A DNA stretch of 30,109 nucleotides from the NCBI GenBank assembly GCA_038207585.1, contig JBBQZP010000041.1, positions 1-30,109 of the forward strand. The letters run 5' to 3'. The position numbers and the translations under genes are program-made. The stretch is from JBBQZP01 sp038207585 (GTDB taxonomy: Bacteria; Pseudomonadota; Alphaproteobacteria; Rhodobacterales; Rhodobacteraceae). Below the pieces are notes generated by a model, which worked only from the letters and a program-made list of their open reading frames with translations, did not search any database and was not told where the DNA came from. Positions 1-7,718 of this stretch are shown one piece after another. Every line of letters begins with the position of its first letter. The stretch's first letter is position 1.

Positions 1-103
1 GGAGGCCGGATCAGGGGGTTTGAACGGGGGTTTGGATCCCTGCGTCGCACTCCCGCCTTTCGTGGACGCGTCTTCGGCCCGTCGCCTAAATGTTGGGCCC
101 GGC

Positions 104-130
104 CGGGGGCGCTGCCCCCGGACCCCCGGG
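104..130. terminator. GC-rich hairpin, likely terminator of an upstream gene
   Basis: Seven-base arms at 104-110 (CGGGGGC) and 114-120 (GCCCCCG) form a perfect hairpin with a three-base loop. A second C/G-rich block and the sequence GATATTT follow. From general knowledge, very similar GGGGGC...GCCCCCGGACCCCCGGGATATTT stretches recur between genes in Rhodobacteraceae, so this may be a family-wide intergenic or terminator element. The gene it would terminate lies left of the window. I see no credible gene in 1-216; the small reading frames there are GC-rich shadows. Confidence 0.5.
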
Positions 131-216
131 ATATTTGTGAACAGGAAAAGGGCCAAGGGTAGCATGGGTTTCACACTAACCAGAGCCGGTGCGCTTTGCG
201 GATGCGGAGTTCGGAT

Positions 217-1518
217 GTGACGCAGGTTTTGACATCGAGCGAAGCCGGGTTCGAGGCGGCGTTTGCTGCGCTTCTGGGGATGAAGCGCGAGGATGCACCC
301 GACGTTGATGACGCGGTGGCGGCGATCATCGCTGATGTGCGGGCGCGGGGCGATGCGGCGGTGATCGAGCTTTCGGCGCGGTTTGACCGGGTGGAATTGA
401 CGCCCGCGACGATGGTGTTTTCGGCCGGTGAGATCGAGGCTGAGGTTGCGAAGGTTTCGGCCGAGGACCGTGCGGCGCTGGAATTGGCTGCCGAACGCAT
501 CCGGGCCTACCATGTGCGCCAGTTGCCGCACGATGCCTGGTGGGTCGACCCGGAGGGCGCCGGTCTTGGCTGGCGCTGGGGGCCGATTTCTGCGGCAGGG
601 CTTTATGTGCCGGGGGGGTTGGCGTCATATCCGTCGTCGGTGTTGATGAATGCAATTCCTGCGCGCGTAGCGGGGGTGGAGCGGCTGGCGATCTGTTGCC
701 CGACGCCGGGTGGGGTGGTGAACCCGCTGGTGCTGCTTGCCGCACGGATTGCGGGGGTGGAGACGGTTTACCGCATCGGCGGCGCGCAGGCGATTGCGGC
801 TTTGGCGTACGGCACCGAGACTATTGCTCCGGTCGACAAGATCACCGGGCCGGGGAATGCCTATGTCGCGGCGGCAAAGCGGCGGGTGTTCGGGCGCGTC
901 GGCATCGACATGATCGCCGGGCCATCGGAGATTCTGGTGATTGCCGACCGCGACAATGAGCCGGACTGGGTGGCGCTAGATTTGCTCTCGCAGGCCGAAC
1001 ATGACGAAAGCGCGCAGTCGATCCTGATCACCGACGATGCGGCCTTCGGGCGGGCGGTTGTGGAGGCGGTTGAGGCGCGGCTGGAAACGCTGGAACGTCG
1101 CTTGATTGCGGGGGCATCGTGGCGCGATTTCGGTGCGGTGATCGTGGTGCGCGATCTGGACGAGGCGGCGGAATTGTCGAACCGGGTGGCACCCGAGCAT
1201 CTGGAGTTGTGCGTGGCCGACCCCGACGCGTTGGCTGCAAAAATCACCCACGCCGGTGCGATCTTTCTGGGCGCATGGACGCCGGAGGCCATCGGTGACT
1301 ATGTCGGCGGGCCGAACCATGTGCTGCCCACGGCCCGGTCGGCGCGGTTCTCCAGCGGCTTGTCGGTGCTGGATTTCATGAAGCGCACAACGCTGGCCCG
1401 GATGACGCCCGAGGCACTCGCGGCGGTGGGGCCGAGTGCCGAACGGCTGGCCGTCTCGGAGAGTTTGCAGGCGCACGGGTTGAGCGTGCGGGCGCGGCTG
1501 GACCGGTTGAACCGCTAA
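217..1518 (+). CDS. hisD: Histidinol dehydrogenase
   Basis: HisD catalyses the last two NAD-dependent oxidations of histidine synthesis, histidinol to histidinal to histidine, in the cytoplasm. The protein shows the family blocks in order: an N-terminal segment ending FEAAFAALLGMKRE, the GLYVPGG motif, the VYRIGGAQAIAALAYGT block, the KITGPGN motif, the GPSEILVIAD block, the SQAEHDE segment carrying the zinc/catalytic residues, the APEHLEL block and the GPNHVLPT motif. I chose GTG at 217 because GGAG at 206-209 sits seven bases before it and the resulting 433 residues match the usual length (~430). ATG at 202 and TTG at 196 are in frame but have weaker upstream sites. It is followed by the UPF0262 gene, the standard Rhodobacterales order. 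Confidence 0.95.
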   Translation: MTQVLTSSEAGFEAAFAALLGMKREDAPDVDDAVAAIIADVRARGDAAVIELSARFDRVELTPATMVFSAGEIEAEVAKVSAEDRAALELAAERIRAYHVRQLPHDAWWVDPEGAGLGWRWGPISAAGLYVPGGLASYPSSVLMNAIPARVAGVERLAICCPTPGGVVNPLVLLAARIAGVETVYRIGGAQAIAALAYGTETIAPVDKITGPGNAYVAAAKRRVFGRVGIDMIAGPSEILVIADRDNEPDWVALDLLSQAEHDESAQSILITDDAAFGRAVVEAVEARLETLERRLIAGASWRDFGAVIVVRDLDEAAELSNRVAPEHLELCVADPDALAAKITHAGAIFLGAWTPEAIGDYVGGPNHVLPTARSARFSSGLSVLDFMKRTTLARMTPEALAAVGPSAERLAVSESLQAHGLSVRARLDRLNR

Positions 1519-1580
1519 CGCGGCCCTTGCCGCTGTCGCCGCACCTGTGCGACATTCGCAAAACTTCGACGAAGGCCACC

Positions 1581-2057
1581 ATGACCCGCATTTGCCGTAT
1601 CGACATTGATGACCGGGGCCTTGCCCGGCCCACGCCCGAGATCGAGCAGGAACGCCGGGTGGCGATCTTTGATCTTTTGGAGGAGAACTCGTTCGCGCTG
1701 CCTGTACGCGAGGGGCGGGCGGTCGCAGACGGCCCCTATGCGCTTGCGCTGGCGATCCGCGAGGGGCGGTTGGTGTTTGGCGTGACCTCGGAGGCAGGGG
1801 CTGCGGTGGGGGAGTTTCATCTGTCGCTCGGGCCGTTCCGGCAGGTGGTGAAGGATTATTTCCAGATTTGCGAGAGCTATTTCGAGGCCGTCAAACGCCT
1901 GCCCCCCAGCCAGATCGAGGCAATTGATATGGCCCGGCGCGGCATCCACAATGAGGGCGCGCGGGTGTTGCAGGAACGGCTGGAGGGCAAGGCCGAGGTC
2001 GATATCGACACCGCACGGCGTCTGTTCACCCTGATCTGCGTTCTGCACTGGGGCTGA
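1581..2057 (+). CDS. UPF0262 family protein
   Basis: This 158-residue protein matches the uncharacterised UPF0262 family of Alphaproteobacteria. Recognisable parts are the start (MTRICRIDIDDRGL), the block FDLLEENSF, the central segment LSLGPFRQVVKDYFQICESY and the block AIDMARRGIHNEGA, and it ends ICVLHWG. No biochemical function is established for the family. The reading frame extends back to 1527, but ATG at 1581 with GAAGG just upstream gives the usual family length. The next gene begins only three bases after the stop, so co-transcription is likely. Its position directly after hisD is conserved in related bacteria. Confidence 0.9.
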   Translation: MTRICRIDIDDRGLARPTPEIEQERRVAIFDLLEENSFALPVREGRAVADGPYALALAIREGRLVFGVTSEAGAAVGEFHLSLGPFRQVVKDYFQICESYFEAVKRLPPSQIEAIDMARRGIHNEGARVLQERLEGKAEVDIDTARRLFTLICVLHWG

Positions 2058-2060
2058 CGC

Positions 2061-2516
2061 ATGGGTGATTTCCCCCAGTCGGTGCTGTTTTGCTGCGACC
2101 ATAACGCTGTGCGATCCCCGATGGCCGAAGGGTTGATGAAGCGGTTCTACGGCCAGCGCGCCTATGTGCAGTCGGCAGGCGTCAAGAACGATATGGAGGT
2201 TGACGGATTTTCCATCGCCGTCTGCGCCGAAATGGGGATCGAGCTTTCCCGCCACCGTTCCCGCAGCTTTGAGGAAATGCAGGAATGGGGCGATGATCTG
2301 TCGCAATTCGATCTGATTGTTGCGCTGTCGCCCGCCAGTCAGCGCATGGCGCTGGAACTGACCCGGTTTCACCACATGGAAATCGAATATTGGCCGATCC
2401 TTGATCCCACGGGTCTGGGCGACGGGCGCGAGGCGAAGCTCGCGGCCTACCGTCAGGCGCGCGATCAGATTCGCGACCGGATGCTGGCACGGTTCGGGCC
2501 GCCGACGGAGGAGTAG
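2061..2516 (+). CDS. Low-molecular-weight protein-tyrosine phosphatase family protein
   Basis: The protein has 151 residues. The phosphate-binding loop C-x5-R-S is present as C12-D-H-N-A-V-R18-S19, and the general-acid Asp lies in the DP pair at residues 115-116 (ILDPTG). Length and motifs fit the LMW-PTP/arsenate-reductase fold. The loop differs from the textbook CxGNxCRS sequence. This variant is typical of the phosphatase-like gene found between UPF0262 and infA in Rhodobacterales, whose substrate is unknown. It starts three bases after the UPF0262 stop and probably belongs to the same operon. Confidence 0.88.
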   Translation: MGDFPQSVLFCCDHNAVRSPMAEGLMKRFYGQRAYVQSAGVKNDMEVDGFSIAVCAEMGIELSRHRSRSFEEMQEWGDDLSQFDLIVALSPASQRMALELTRFHHMEIEYWPILDPTGLGDGREAKLAAYRQARDQIRDRMLARFGPPTEE

Positions 2517-2521
2517 GGGGC

Positions 2522-3333
2522 GTGATCAACTGGTTCAGACCCGGAGCGCCGCCCCCCGAAGATGTCGCCGGATACAGGATCTATACGACGGCCCTTGATG
2601 TTGAAACGACCAGAGCGGCGCTGACCCGGCGACTAACGGCGTCAGAGCATGCCGGCAGGTCCGAGGAAAGCGGCGGCCGAGTCCATTCTGGCGAAGCCCG
2701 GATTTCTGGCGTCAGACACGGTTGTGTCCCTTGTGGCGATCTTTCCGGCTCGATGAAAGGCGCGAATGGGGCGCTGGCCTGTCTTGCCGTCGAGGGGTTG
2801 GCCGATTTTCCGGGCCATATTGGCCTGCGCTATGAACTCCTTGGCTTCGCCAGCGCGTCATGGCGTGGCGGATCGGCCCGGCACAAGTGGGATGTGTGGG
2901 ACCGCCCGCCAAACCCCGGCCGTCTGGCCGAACGGATGCACATTCTTTACTGCAGCACGGATGATCACGGGGGCGGCGCGCTGCGCGATGTCAGGCATCT
3001 GTTGCGGCCCAAACTGTTGACGGAAAACATTGACGGCGAGGCGTTGCTTTGGGCCGCGCAATGGCTCCGCACGGTGACGGCCGCGCGCAAAGTGGTGATC
3101 ATGCTGTCCGATGGTGCGCCGGTTGACGATTCAACGCTGTCGGTGAACGGGCCGAAGATCTTGTGGGATCATCTGCTGACGGTGATCCGTGATCTTCAGT
3201 ATGAGGGGTTCCGCGTGATCGGTATCGGGATCAATCATGGCGTGCCAAACCCTTATGGGTTGCATGGCCAGATCGGACGATTGATGAGGCCTGGACTGCG
3301 ATTTGGTCGCCTTTTTCTGACCTTTTCGAATGA
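2522..3333 (+). pseudogene. Degraded CobT-like (cobaltochelatase) VWA-domain gene
   Basis: The reading frame opens at GTG 2522 after a GGAG-rich site and runs open to 3490, but its homology to the C-terminal VWA domain of CobT switches frame. YRIYTTALD is in the first frame. Then LAKPGFLASDTVVSLVA appears in a second frame around 2690-2738, matching the FRDTVVTLLID strand of CobT. The MIDAS motif DLSGSMKG, GFASASWRGG, NPGRL, ENIDGEALLWA and SDGAPVDDSTLSVN are back in the first frame. After about 3258 a plausible C-terminus ending DEAWTAIWSPFSDLFE is in a third frame and stops at 3331-3333. CobT normally acts with CobS and CobN in cobalt insertion and is about 600 residues long. Only its last third is represented and no cobN or cobS is present. 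I infer a decaying insert in the hisD-infA block; repeated sequencing indels are the alternative. Confidence 0.72.
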
Positions 3334-3342
3334 CTTCACAGG

Positions 3343-3657
3343 ATGTCGACTTCGAACCGGGGCGCTGATCTGCTGCAGGACCACACTTGATGCCCAAACC
3401 TCGTGCGTGCGAACCGGGGCTGCGGTTTCTACTGCCAACCCCGGCCCGATGCCTGACCAGCGCCCACGATTCAGACCTTTGCCGCGCTGAACCCGGACCA
3501 TGTCGACCTGATCTATCTGGTGGGTGTCGATGCTGTCGAGGAAGCGGTCGTAAACGCCATTGGCGCGAGCGCGGATGTGGCGACATTCAAACCCGAAGGT
3601 GGCTTCGTTCCCGCGCTTGTTGCGCAAAAGCGGGTATCGTTGTTCAAGACCGGCTGA
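3343..3657 (+). pseudogene. Broken reading frame of unknown family
   Basis: A frame starting at ATG 3343 (MSTSNRGADLLQDHT) is interrupted by two in-frame TGA codons. It then runs open to 3657 through a protein-like stretch that includes DHVDLIYLVGVDAVEEAV and ends VAQKRVSLFKTG. The C-terminal 60 residues have a normal amino-acid mix for a structured protein, unlike the shadow frames nearby. The frame continues that of the end of the cobT-like remnant. I do not recognise the family. Because of the two stops and the lack of a good start I treat it as a remnant, most likely related to the decay of the preceding gene. Confidence 0.45.
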
Positions 3658-3708
3658 CCCAAGCCCGCCGGGCATGGCCCATGGAAACCTCGTCCGCACA
3701 CTTTTCCC

Positions 3709-3737
3709 TTGATATCGGCCCGAACCAAGCGCATATG
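3709..3737 (+). promoter_or_regulatory. Candidate sigma-70 promoter for infA-maf-rng-yacG
   Basis: TTGATA at 3709-3714 resembles a -35 box (five of six bases of TTGACA). After a 17-base spacer, CATATG at 3732-3737 is a weak -10 box. It lies about 50 bases before the infA start. A separate promoter here makes sense because the upstream genes in this strain are broken. The assignment is by eye only. Confidence 0.4.
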
Positions 3738-3786
3738 CCGCGTCGATGCCTGCGTCTGCCGCGGGCCGGACCCTATTGGAGTGACC

Positions 3787-4005
3787 ATGGCCAAAGAAGA
3801 ATTGCTCGAATTCCCCGGTGTCGTGAAGGAACTCTTGCCCAACGCGACATTCAAGGTTGAACTCGACAATGGCCATGAACTGATCGCGGTGATGGCGGGC
3901 AAGATGCGCAAGAACCGGATCCGGGTTCTGGCGGGTGACAAGGTGCAGGTCGAAATGACGCCCTATGACCTGTCGAAGGGGCGGATCAATTACCGCTTCA
4001 AGTGA
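3787..4005 (+). CDS. infA: Translation initiation factor IF-1
   Basis: IF-1 binds the A site of the 30S ribosomal subunit during initiation. The 72-residue product has the exact family length and the full OB-fold sequence, from MAKEELLEFPGVVKELLPNA through MAGKMRKNRIRVLAGDKV to the ending GRINYRFK. The start at 3787 has GGAG at 3778-3781 as ribosome binding site. The upstream in-frame extension to 3709 is not conserved and is discarded. The next gene, maf, begins one base after the stop. Confidence 0.97.
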   Translation: MAKEELLEFPGVVKELLPNATFKVELDNGHELIAVMAGKMRKNRIRVLAGDKVQVEMTPYDLSKGRINYRFK

Positions 4006-4006
4006 C

Positions 4007-4594
4007 GTGACCAGTCCTGTTCGGCTGATCCTTGGCTCGGCCAGCCCCCGGCGGCGCGAGCTTTTGGCGCAGATGGGCATCGTGCCGGATGCCGTGCTTC
4101 CCCCCGATATCGACGAAGACCCCCGCAAGGGCGAGCTTCCGCGCCCCTATTGCCTGCGCATTGCGGGTGAAAAGGTGCGCGCAGTTCAGGCCGGGCCCGA
4201 TGATGTGGTGCTGTGCGCCGATACCACGGTTGCCTTGGGCCGCCGCATTCTGGGCAAGCCTTCGGGTGCAGGGCAGGCGGCGGAGTATTTGCTGGCCTTG
4301 GGCGGTCGGCGGCATCAGGTGATCACTGCCGTGGCCGTGCGGCGCGGCGAGCGGGTCTGGCTGCGCGAGGTGGTGACGGCCGTCAAGATGAAACGCCTGT
4401 CCGATATGGAACTGAACGCGTATCTTGCCAGCGGTGAATGGCAGGGCAAAGCGGGCGGCTACGGTATTCAGGGCCTTGCGGGGGCGTTCATCCCGTGGAT
4501 TTCGGGATCATTCACTGGCGTGGTTGGCCTGCCCGTGGTGGAAACAGCGGCATTGCTTGCTGCGGCGGGCTATCCGGTCTGGAGGCTGGCATGA
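4007..4594 (+). CDS. maf: Maf-family nucleotide pyrophosphatase
   Basis: Maf proteins hydrolyse non-canonical or excess nucleoside triphosphates (dTTP/UTP or m7GTP types) to monophosphates. The 195-residue product has the N-terminal signature LILGSASPRRRELL, the metal/base site segment DDVVLCADTTVALGRRILGKP and the C-terminal GYGIQGLAGAFIPWISGSFTGVVGLPV block. GTG at 4007 was chosen because it directly precedes TSPVRLILGSASPRR and lies one base after the infA stop. The end overlaps the next start as ATGA. Which Maf subtype (YhdE or YceF) applies I cannot settle by eye. Confidence 0.93.
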   Translation: MTSPVRLILGSASPRRRELLAQMGIVPDAVLPPDIDEDPRKGELPRPYCLRIAGEKVRAVQAGPDDVVLCADTTVALGRRILGKPSGAGQAAEYLLALGGRRHQVITAVAVRRGERVWLREVVTAVKMKRLSDMELNAYLASGEWQGKAGGYGIQGLAGAFIPWISGSFTGVVGLPVVETAALLAAAGYPVWRLA

Positions 4595-5634
4595 AAGGTC
4601 GTGTGATCGTTCTGGATACACTCGCCGGTCGCCCTGCGGCGGCGCTGGTGGTGGACGGGATGTTGGAAGAGCTGCTGGTCGACCCTCTGGATGACAGACC
4701 CCTGCCGGGTGCGATTTTTCGCGGCACGGTCGATCGGTTGATCAAAGGGCAGGGCGGCGTTTTCGTCAAACTTCCGGGTGGACTGTCGGGGTTTCTTCGA
4801 CAGGTTTCCGGCTATGCGCCGGGCCAGCGCGTGCTGGTGCAGGTGTCGGGTGTGGCCGAGGCGGGCAAGGCTTTGCCGGTAACCACGCGGCTGTTGTTCA
4901 AAAGCCGCTATGCGATTGTGACGCCGGGTGCTGCGGGCCGCAACATCTCGCGCCGGATCAAGGATGAGGATCTGCGGGGCGGTCTGGAAGCACTGGCGGC
5001 CGCGGGAATGGCGGGTGCTGCCGAGGGGCTGGGGCTGATCCTGCGGTCGGCTTGCGACGGAGCGGACGATGCCGCAATCACCGGCGACATCGCGGCGATG
5101 CGTGCCTTGGCCGAGGCTGTTCTGGCGGATACCGACGGCGCGCCGGAATTGCTGGTCGAAGGGGCCACGGCGCAGGAAACGGCGTGGCGCGACTGGTCTG
5201 ACCCGGCCCCGGATGAGGTGGTGGACAAGCCCGGTTCTTTTGCCGATCTGGGCGTCATTGAAATGGTTGACGCCTTGCTGACCCCCCGCGTCGATCTGCT
5301 CGGTGGCGGCCACATGATGATTGAGCCGACGCGCGCGCTGGTCGCGGTGGATGTGAACACTGGCCCCGACGCCTCGCCCGCAGCCAGCCTGAAGGCCAAT
5401 ATCGCCGCCGCGCGCGATCTGCCGCGCCAATTGCGGCTACGCGGGTTTGGTGGGCAAGTGGTGGTCGATTTCGCGCCAATGCCAAAGCGCGACCGCGCAG
5501 TGCTGGAGCAGGTCTTGCGCGCAGCCTTCAAGGGTGAGTCCGCTGAGACAAGCCTTGCAGGGTGGACGCCACTGGGGCTGTTTGAGTTGGTGCGCAAACG
5601 TGATCGGTTTGCCTTGGCCGAGGTGCTGCCATGA
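4591..5634 (+). CDS. Ribonuclease E/G family protein (short form)
   Basis: A 347-residue endoribonuclease-like protein related to RNase G/E. The N-terminal part (roughly residues 30-95) is the S1-like RNA-binding region (PLPGAIFRGTVDRLI..GGVFVKLPGG). The catalytic DNase-I-like part carries the metal-binding Asp pair at D254 (VAVDVNTG) and D293 (VVVDFAPM), spaced as in E. coli RNase E (D303/D346). It is about 140 residues shorter than RNase G and lacks the CPxCxG zinc-link and a degradosome arm. Short forms like this are normal at this locus in Rhodobacterales. ATG at 4591 overlaps the maf stop, and its own stop overlaps yacG, so the three are translationally coupled. Confidence 0.9.
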   Translation: MKGRVIVLDTLAGRPAAALVVDGMLEELLVDPLDDRPLPGAIFRGTVDRLIKGQGGVFVKLPGGLSGFLRQVSGYAPGQRVLVQVSGVAEAGKALPVTTRLLFKSRYAIVTPGAAGRNISRRIKDEDLRGGLEALAAAGMAGAAEGLGLILRSACDGADDAAITGDIAAMRALAEAVLADTDGAPELLVEGATAQETAWRDWSDPAPDEVVDKPGSFADLGVIEMVDALLTPRVDLLGGGHMMIEPTRALVAVDVNTGPDASPAASLKANIAAARDLPRQLRLRGFGGQVVVDFAPMPKRDRAVLEQVLRAAFKGESAETSLAGWTPLGLFELVRKRDRFALAEVLP

Positions 5635-5807
5635 GTTGCCCGATCTGTGCGAAAGACAGCGATCCGAAATATCGGCCTTTCTGTTCGCGCCGCTGCGCGG
5701 ATGTGGATCTGGGGCGCTGGCTGAAGGGCAGTTACGCGATTCCGATCACCGAGGAAGACCCCGAAAACCCCGACCCCAAACCAGACGACAGCGACACCCG
5801 GCACTAA
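5631..5807 (+). CDS. yacG: DNA gyrase inhibitor YacG (zinc-binding)
   Basis: YacG is a small zinc protein that binds GyrB and inhibits gyrase in E. coli. The 58-residue product has the four zinc ligands C3, C6, C18 and C22 in the family arrangement CPxC...PFCSxRC, followed by DLGRWLKGSYAIP. The acidic, proline-rich tail is typical. ATG at 5631 overlaps the RNase E/G stop (ATGA). Confidence 0.94.
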   Translation: MSCPICAKDSDPKYRPFCSRRCADVDLGRWLKGSYAIPITEEDPENPDPKPDDSDTRH

Positions 5808-5890
5808 CCCGCACTCATCGCTTCCTGCGGGCGCTCTTCGTTGATCTGGTCGATGCGTAAAGCCGCAGCGTGTTTTTTTGCTGCCCCCTC

Positions 5891-5917
5891 TGGACAGCCC
5901 GCGCGCCCTGTCATAAG
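5891..5917 (+). promoter_or_regulatory. Candidate tRNA-Phe promoter
   Basis: TGGACA at 5891-5896 and CATAAG at 5912-5917, 15 bases apart, resemble the -35 and -10 elements seen before stable RNA genes in Rhodobacterales. A T7 run lies just upstream at about 5874-5880. Initiation would fall about 28 bases before the mature tRNA. The spacing is short, so this is tentative. Confidence 0.35.
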
Positions 5918-5951
5918 ACCGCGAAACCCGAACGAAGCCGTTCGACCGGAT

Positions 5952-6027
5952 GCCCGGATAGCTCAGTTGGTAGAGCAGCGGATTGAAAATCCGCGTGTCG
6001 GCGGTTCAATTCCGTCTCCGGGCACCA
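5952..6027 (+). tRNA. tRNA-Phe(GAA)
   Basis: A complete 76-base cloverleaf with encoded CCA. The acceptor arms GCCCGGA (5952-5958) and TCCGGGC (6017-6023) pair perfectly. The D arm contains GCTC..GAGC. The anticodon stem-loop CGGAT-TGAAAAT-CCG holds anticodon GAA for phenylalanine. The T arm carries GGTTCAATTCC. ACCA follows at 6024-6027. Confidence 0.98.
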
Positions 6028-6087
6028 CTTAAATCCAAAACCTGATGCTCTGGACGGCGTGGCGCGCTTGTGCGGCCCCAGCCATGC

Positions 6088-6117
6088 AAAAGGGGCAGGC
6101 GGATGCCTGCCCCTTTC
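6088..6117. terminator. Bidirectional terminator hairpin
   Basis: Arms 6089-6100 (AAAGGGGCAGGC) and 6105-6116 (GCCTGCCCCTTT) are a perfect 12-bp stem with a four-base loop. A/T-rich ends flank the stem on each strand. It lies between the tRNA-Phe gene (+) and the end of the GMC oxidoreductase gene (-), so it can stop transcription from both sides. Confidence 0.8.
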
Positions 6118-6132
6118 TGGTGTGCCGGTGGC

Positions 6133-7704
6133 TTAAAGCGCGCCTGACGCCATCTCGCTGGCGATGTGATCGGCCTGCCGGATGGCCAGCGCTACAATCG
6201 TCAGCGTCGGGTTTTCCGCCGCACCCGACGCAAACTGTGACCCGTCCGAGATGAAAAGGTTCGCGATATCGTGGCTTTGCCCCCATTTGTTCACAACCCC
6301 GTCGCGCGGATTTTCCGACATCCGGTTGGTTCCCAGGTTGTGCGTTGAGGGGTAGGGCGGGGTCGGGAACACCCGTGTCGCCCCCACGGCCTTGTAGATC
6401 GCCTGACCCTGCGCATAGGCATGATCACGCATCGCCACATCGTTGGGATGGTCAGAAAAGTTCACGTTGGGCGAGGGCAGACCGAACTGGTCGGGCTGAT
6501 CCTTGTTAACCGTGATGCGGTTGGTTTCCTGCGGCATATCTTCGCCCACGATCCACATTCCGGCCATGTTTTCGTAAGAATCCAGCGCCGTCGTGAACTC
6601 GCGCCCCCATTTTCCGGGGTCAAGGAAGGCGGCCATGAACGGCAGGCCCAGCGCCAGGGTTTCAAGCTCGTACCCGCCGACAAACCCACGTGACGGATCA
6701 AGCCGCGCCTCGTCCTGCACGATGCCCGCCATCGTGGTGCCGCGCCACATCTTCACCGGCTTGTCGAACACACCGTAGACCGACCCCGTGACGTGGCGCA
6801 TATAGTTGCGCCCGACCTGACCCGAGGAATTTGCGAGCCCATCGGGGAACATCTCGGACGCGGAATTCAAGAGCAACCGCGGGCTTTCGATGGAGTTTCC
6901 CGCCACGCAGACGATCCGTGCGGCCTGCGTCTGTGAATTGCCGTCAGCGTCAAAGTAGGTAACGCCCGTGACCTTGCCCTCGGCGTTATGCTCGATCTTG
7001 GCAACGTGGCAACGCTCGCGCACTTCCAGATTTCCGGTCGCCTCACCATCGGGGATCTCGGTATAGGCGGTGGACCATTTTGCCCCCCACTTGCAGCCCT
7101 GAAAGCAGAAACCGGTTTGCTTGCACGACGTCCGGTTGCCGTTGTCATCAGATTGGATCGCCATGCGTCCGGTATGAACCTCGGTATAACCCACTGCCAA
7201 AGCGCCCTTTTCCAGCACCTTGTAGTTGTTGTTGCCGGGCAGGCCGGGGCGGTTGCCGGTGCGGGTGACACCCATCTTTTCTTCGGCCTTGTCATACCAA
7301 GGCGCCATTTCCGCGCCGTCAATCGGCCAGTCGATCAGGTTTGCACCATCGACGCGGCCGTAATTCGTCAGCGGTTTCCATTCGTGATCTTGAAACCGCA
7401 GGCTGGCCCCCGCCCAGTGCGTTGTCGTGCCGCCCACAGCTTTGACGATCCAGGCAGGCAGGCCCGAAAAATCGCGCGCCACGCGCCAGTCACCACTGGT
7501 CGTGCGCTTGTCGAGCCAGGCGAGTTGCCCGAAGCTTTCCCATTCGTCGTTGATGTAATCCTCGGGCAGATAGCGCCCGCCGGCCTCCAGCGACACCACT
7601 TTGACGCCCTTTTGCGCCAGCTCGTTGGCTAAAGTGCCGCCGCCCGCCCCGGTGCCGATGATGACCACAACCGAGGCATCCGTCAGTTCATATTTCGCAA
7701 CCAT
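6133..7704 (-). CDS. GMC-family oxidoreductase, large subunit of a two-subunit dehydrogenase
   Basis: A 523-residue FAD-dependent GMC oxidoreductase resembling the large subunits of gluconate-2-dehydrogenase and sorbitol-dehydrogenase-like enzymes, which oxidise sugars or polyols. The N-terminus has the dinucleotide fold IIGTGAGGGTLANELAQKG followed by SLEAG. KAVGGTTTHWAGASLRF is the typical flavin-adjacent block. CKQTGFCFQGCKWGAKWS is a Cys-rich stretch common in this subgroup. The C-terminal segments THNLGTNRM and FISDGSQFASGAAENPTLT hold the catalytic His/Asn region. It has no signal peptide, so I infer export by hitch-hiking on the neighbouring Tat-dependent subunit. ATG 7704 has AAGGAGGG upstream. 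No cytochrome c subunit gene adjoins, so the electron acceptor is unknown. Confidence 0.88.
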   Translation of the reverse strand: MVAKYELTDASVVVIIGTGAGGGTLANELAQKGVKVVSLEAGGRYLPEDYINDEWESFGQLAWLDKRTTSGDWRVARDFSGLPAWIVKAVGGTTTHWAGASLRFQDHEWKPLTNYGRVDGANLIDWPIDGAEMAPWYDKAEEKMGVTRTGNRPGLPGNNNYKVLEKGALAVGYTEVHTGRMAIQSDDNGNRTSCKQTGFCFQGCKWGAKWSTAYTEIPDGEATGNLEVRERCHVAKIEHNAEGKVTGVTYFDADGNSQTQAARIVCVAGNSIESPRLLLNSASEMFPDGLANSSGQVGRNYMRHVTGSVYGVFDKPVKMWRGTTMAGIVQDEARLDPSRGFVGGYELETLALGLPFMAAFLDPGKWGREFTTALDSYENMAGMWIVGEDMPQETNRITVNKDQPDQFGLPSPNVNFSDHPNDVAMRDHAYAQGQAIYKAVGATRVFPTPPYPSTHNLGTNRMSENPRDGVVNKWGQSHDIANLFISDGSQFASGAAENPTLTIVALAIRQADHIASEMASGAL

Positions 7705-7718
7705 GTCGGAATCCCTCC

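Noticed and set aside
5841..6032. Small plus-strand open frame covering the tRNA
   Set aside because: It reads through tRNA-Phe and has no ribosome binding site.
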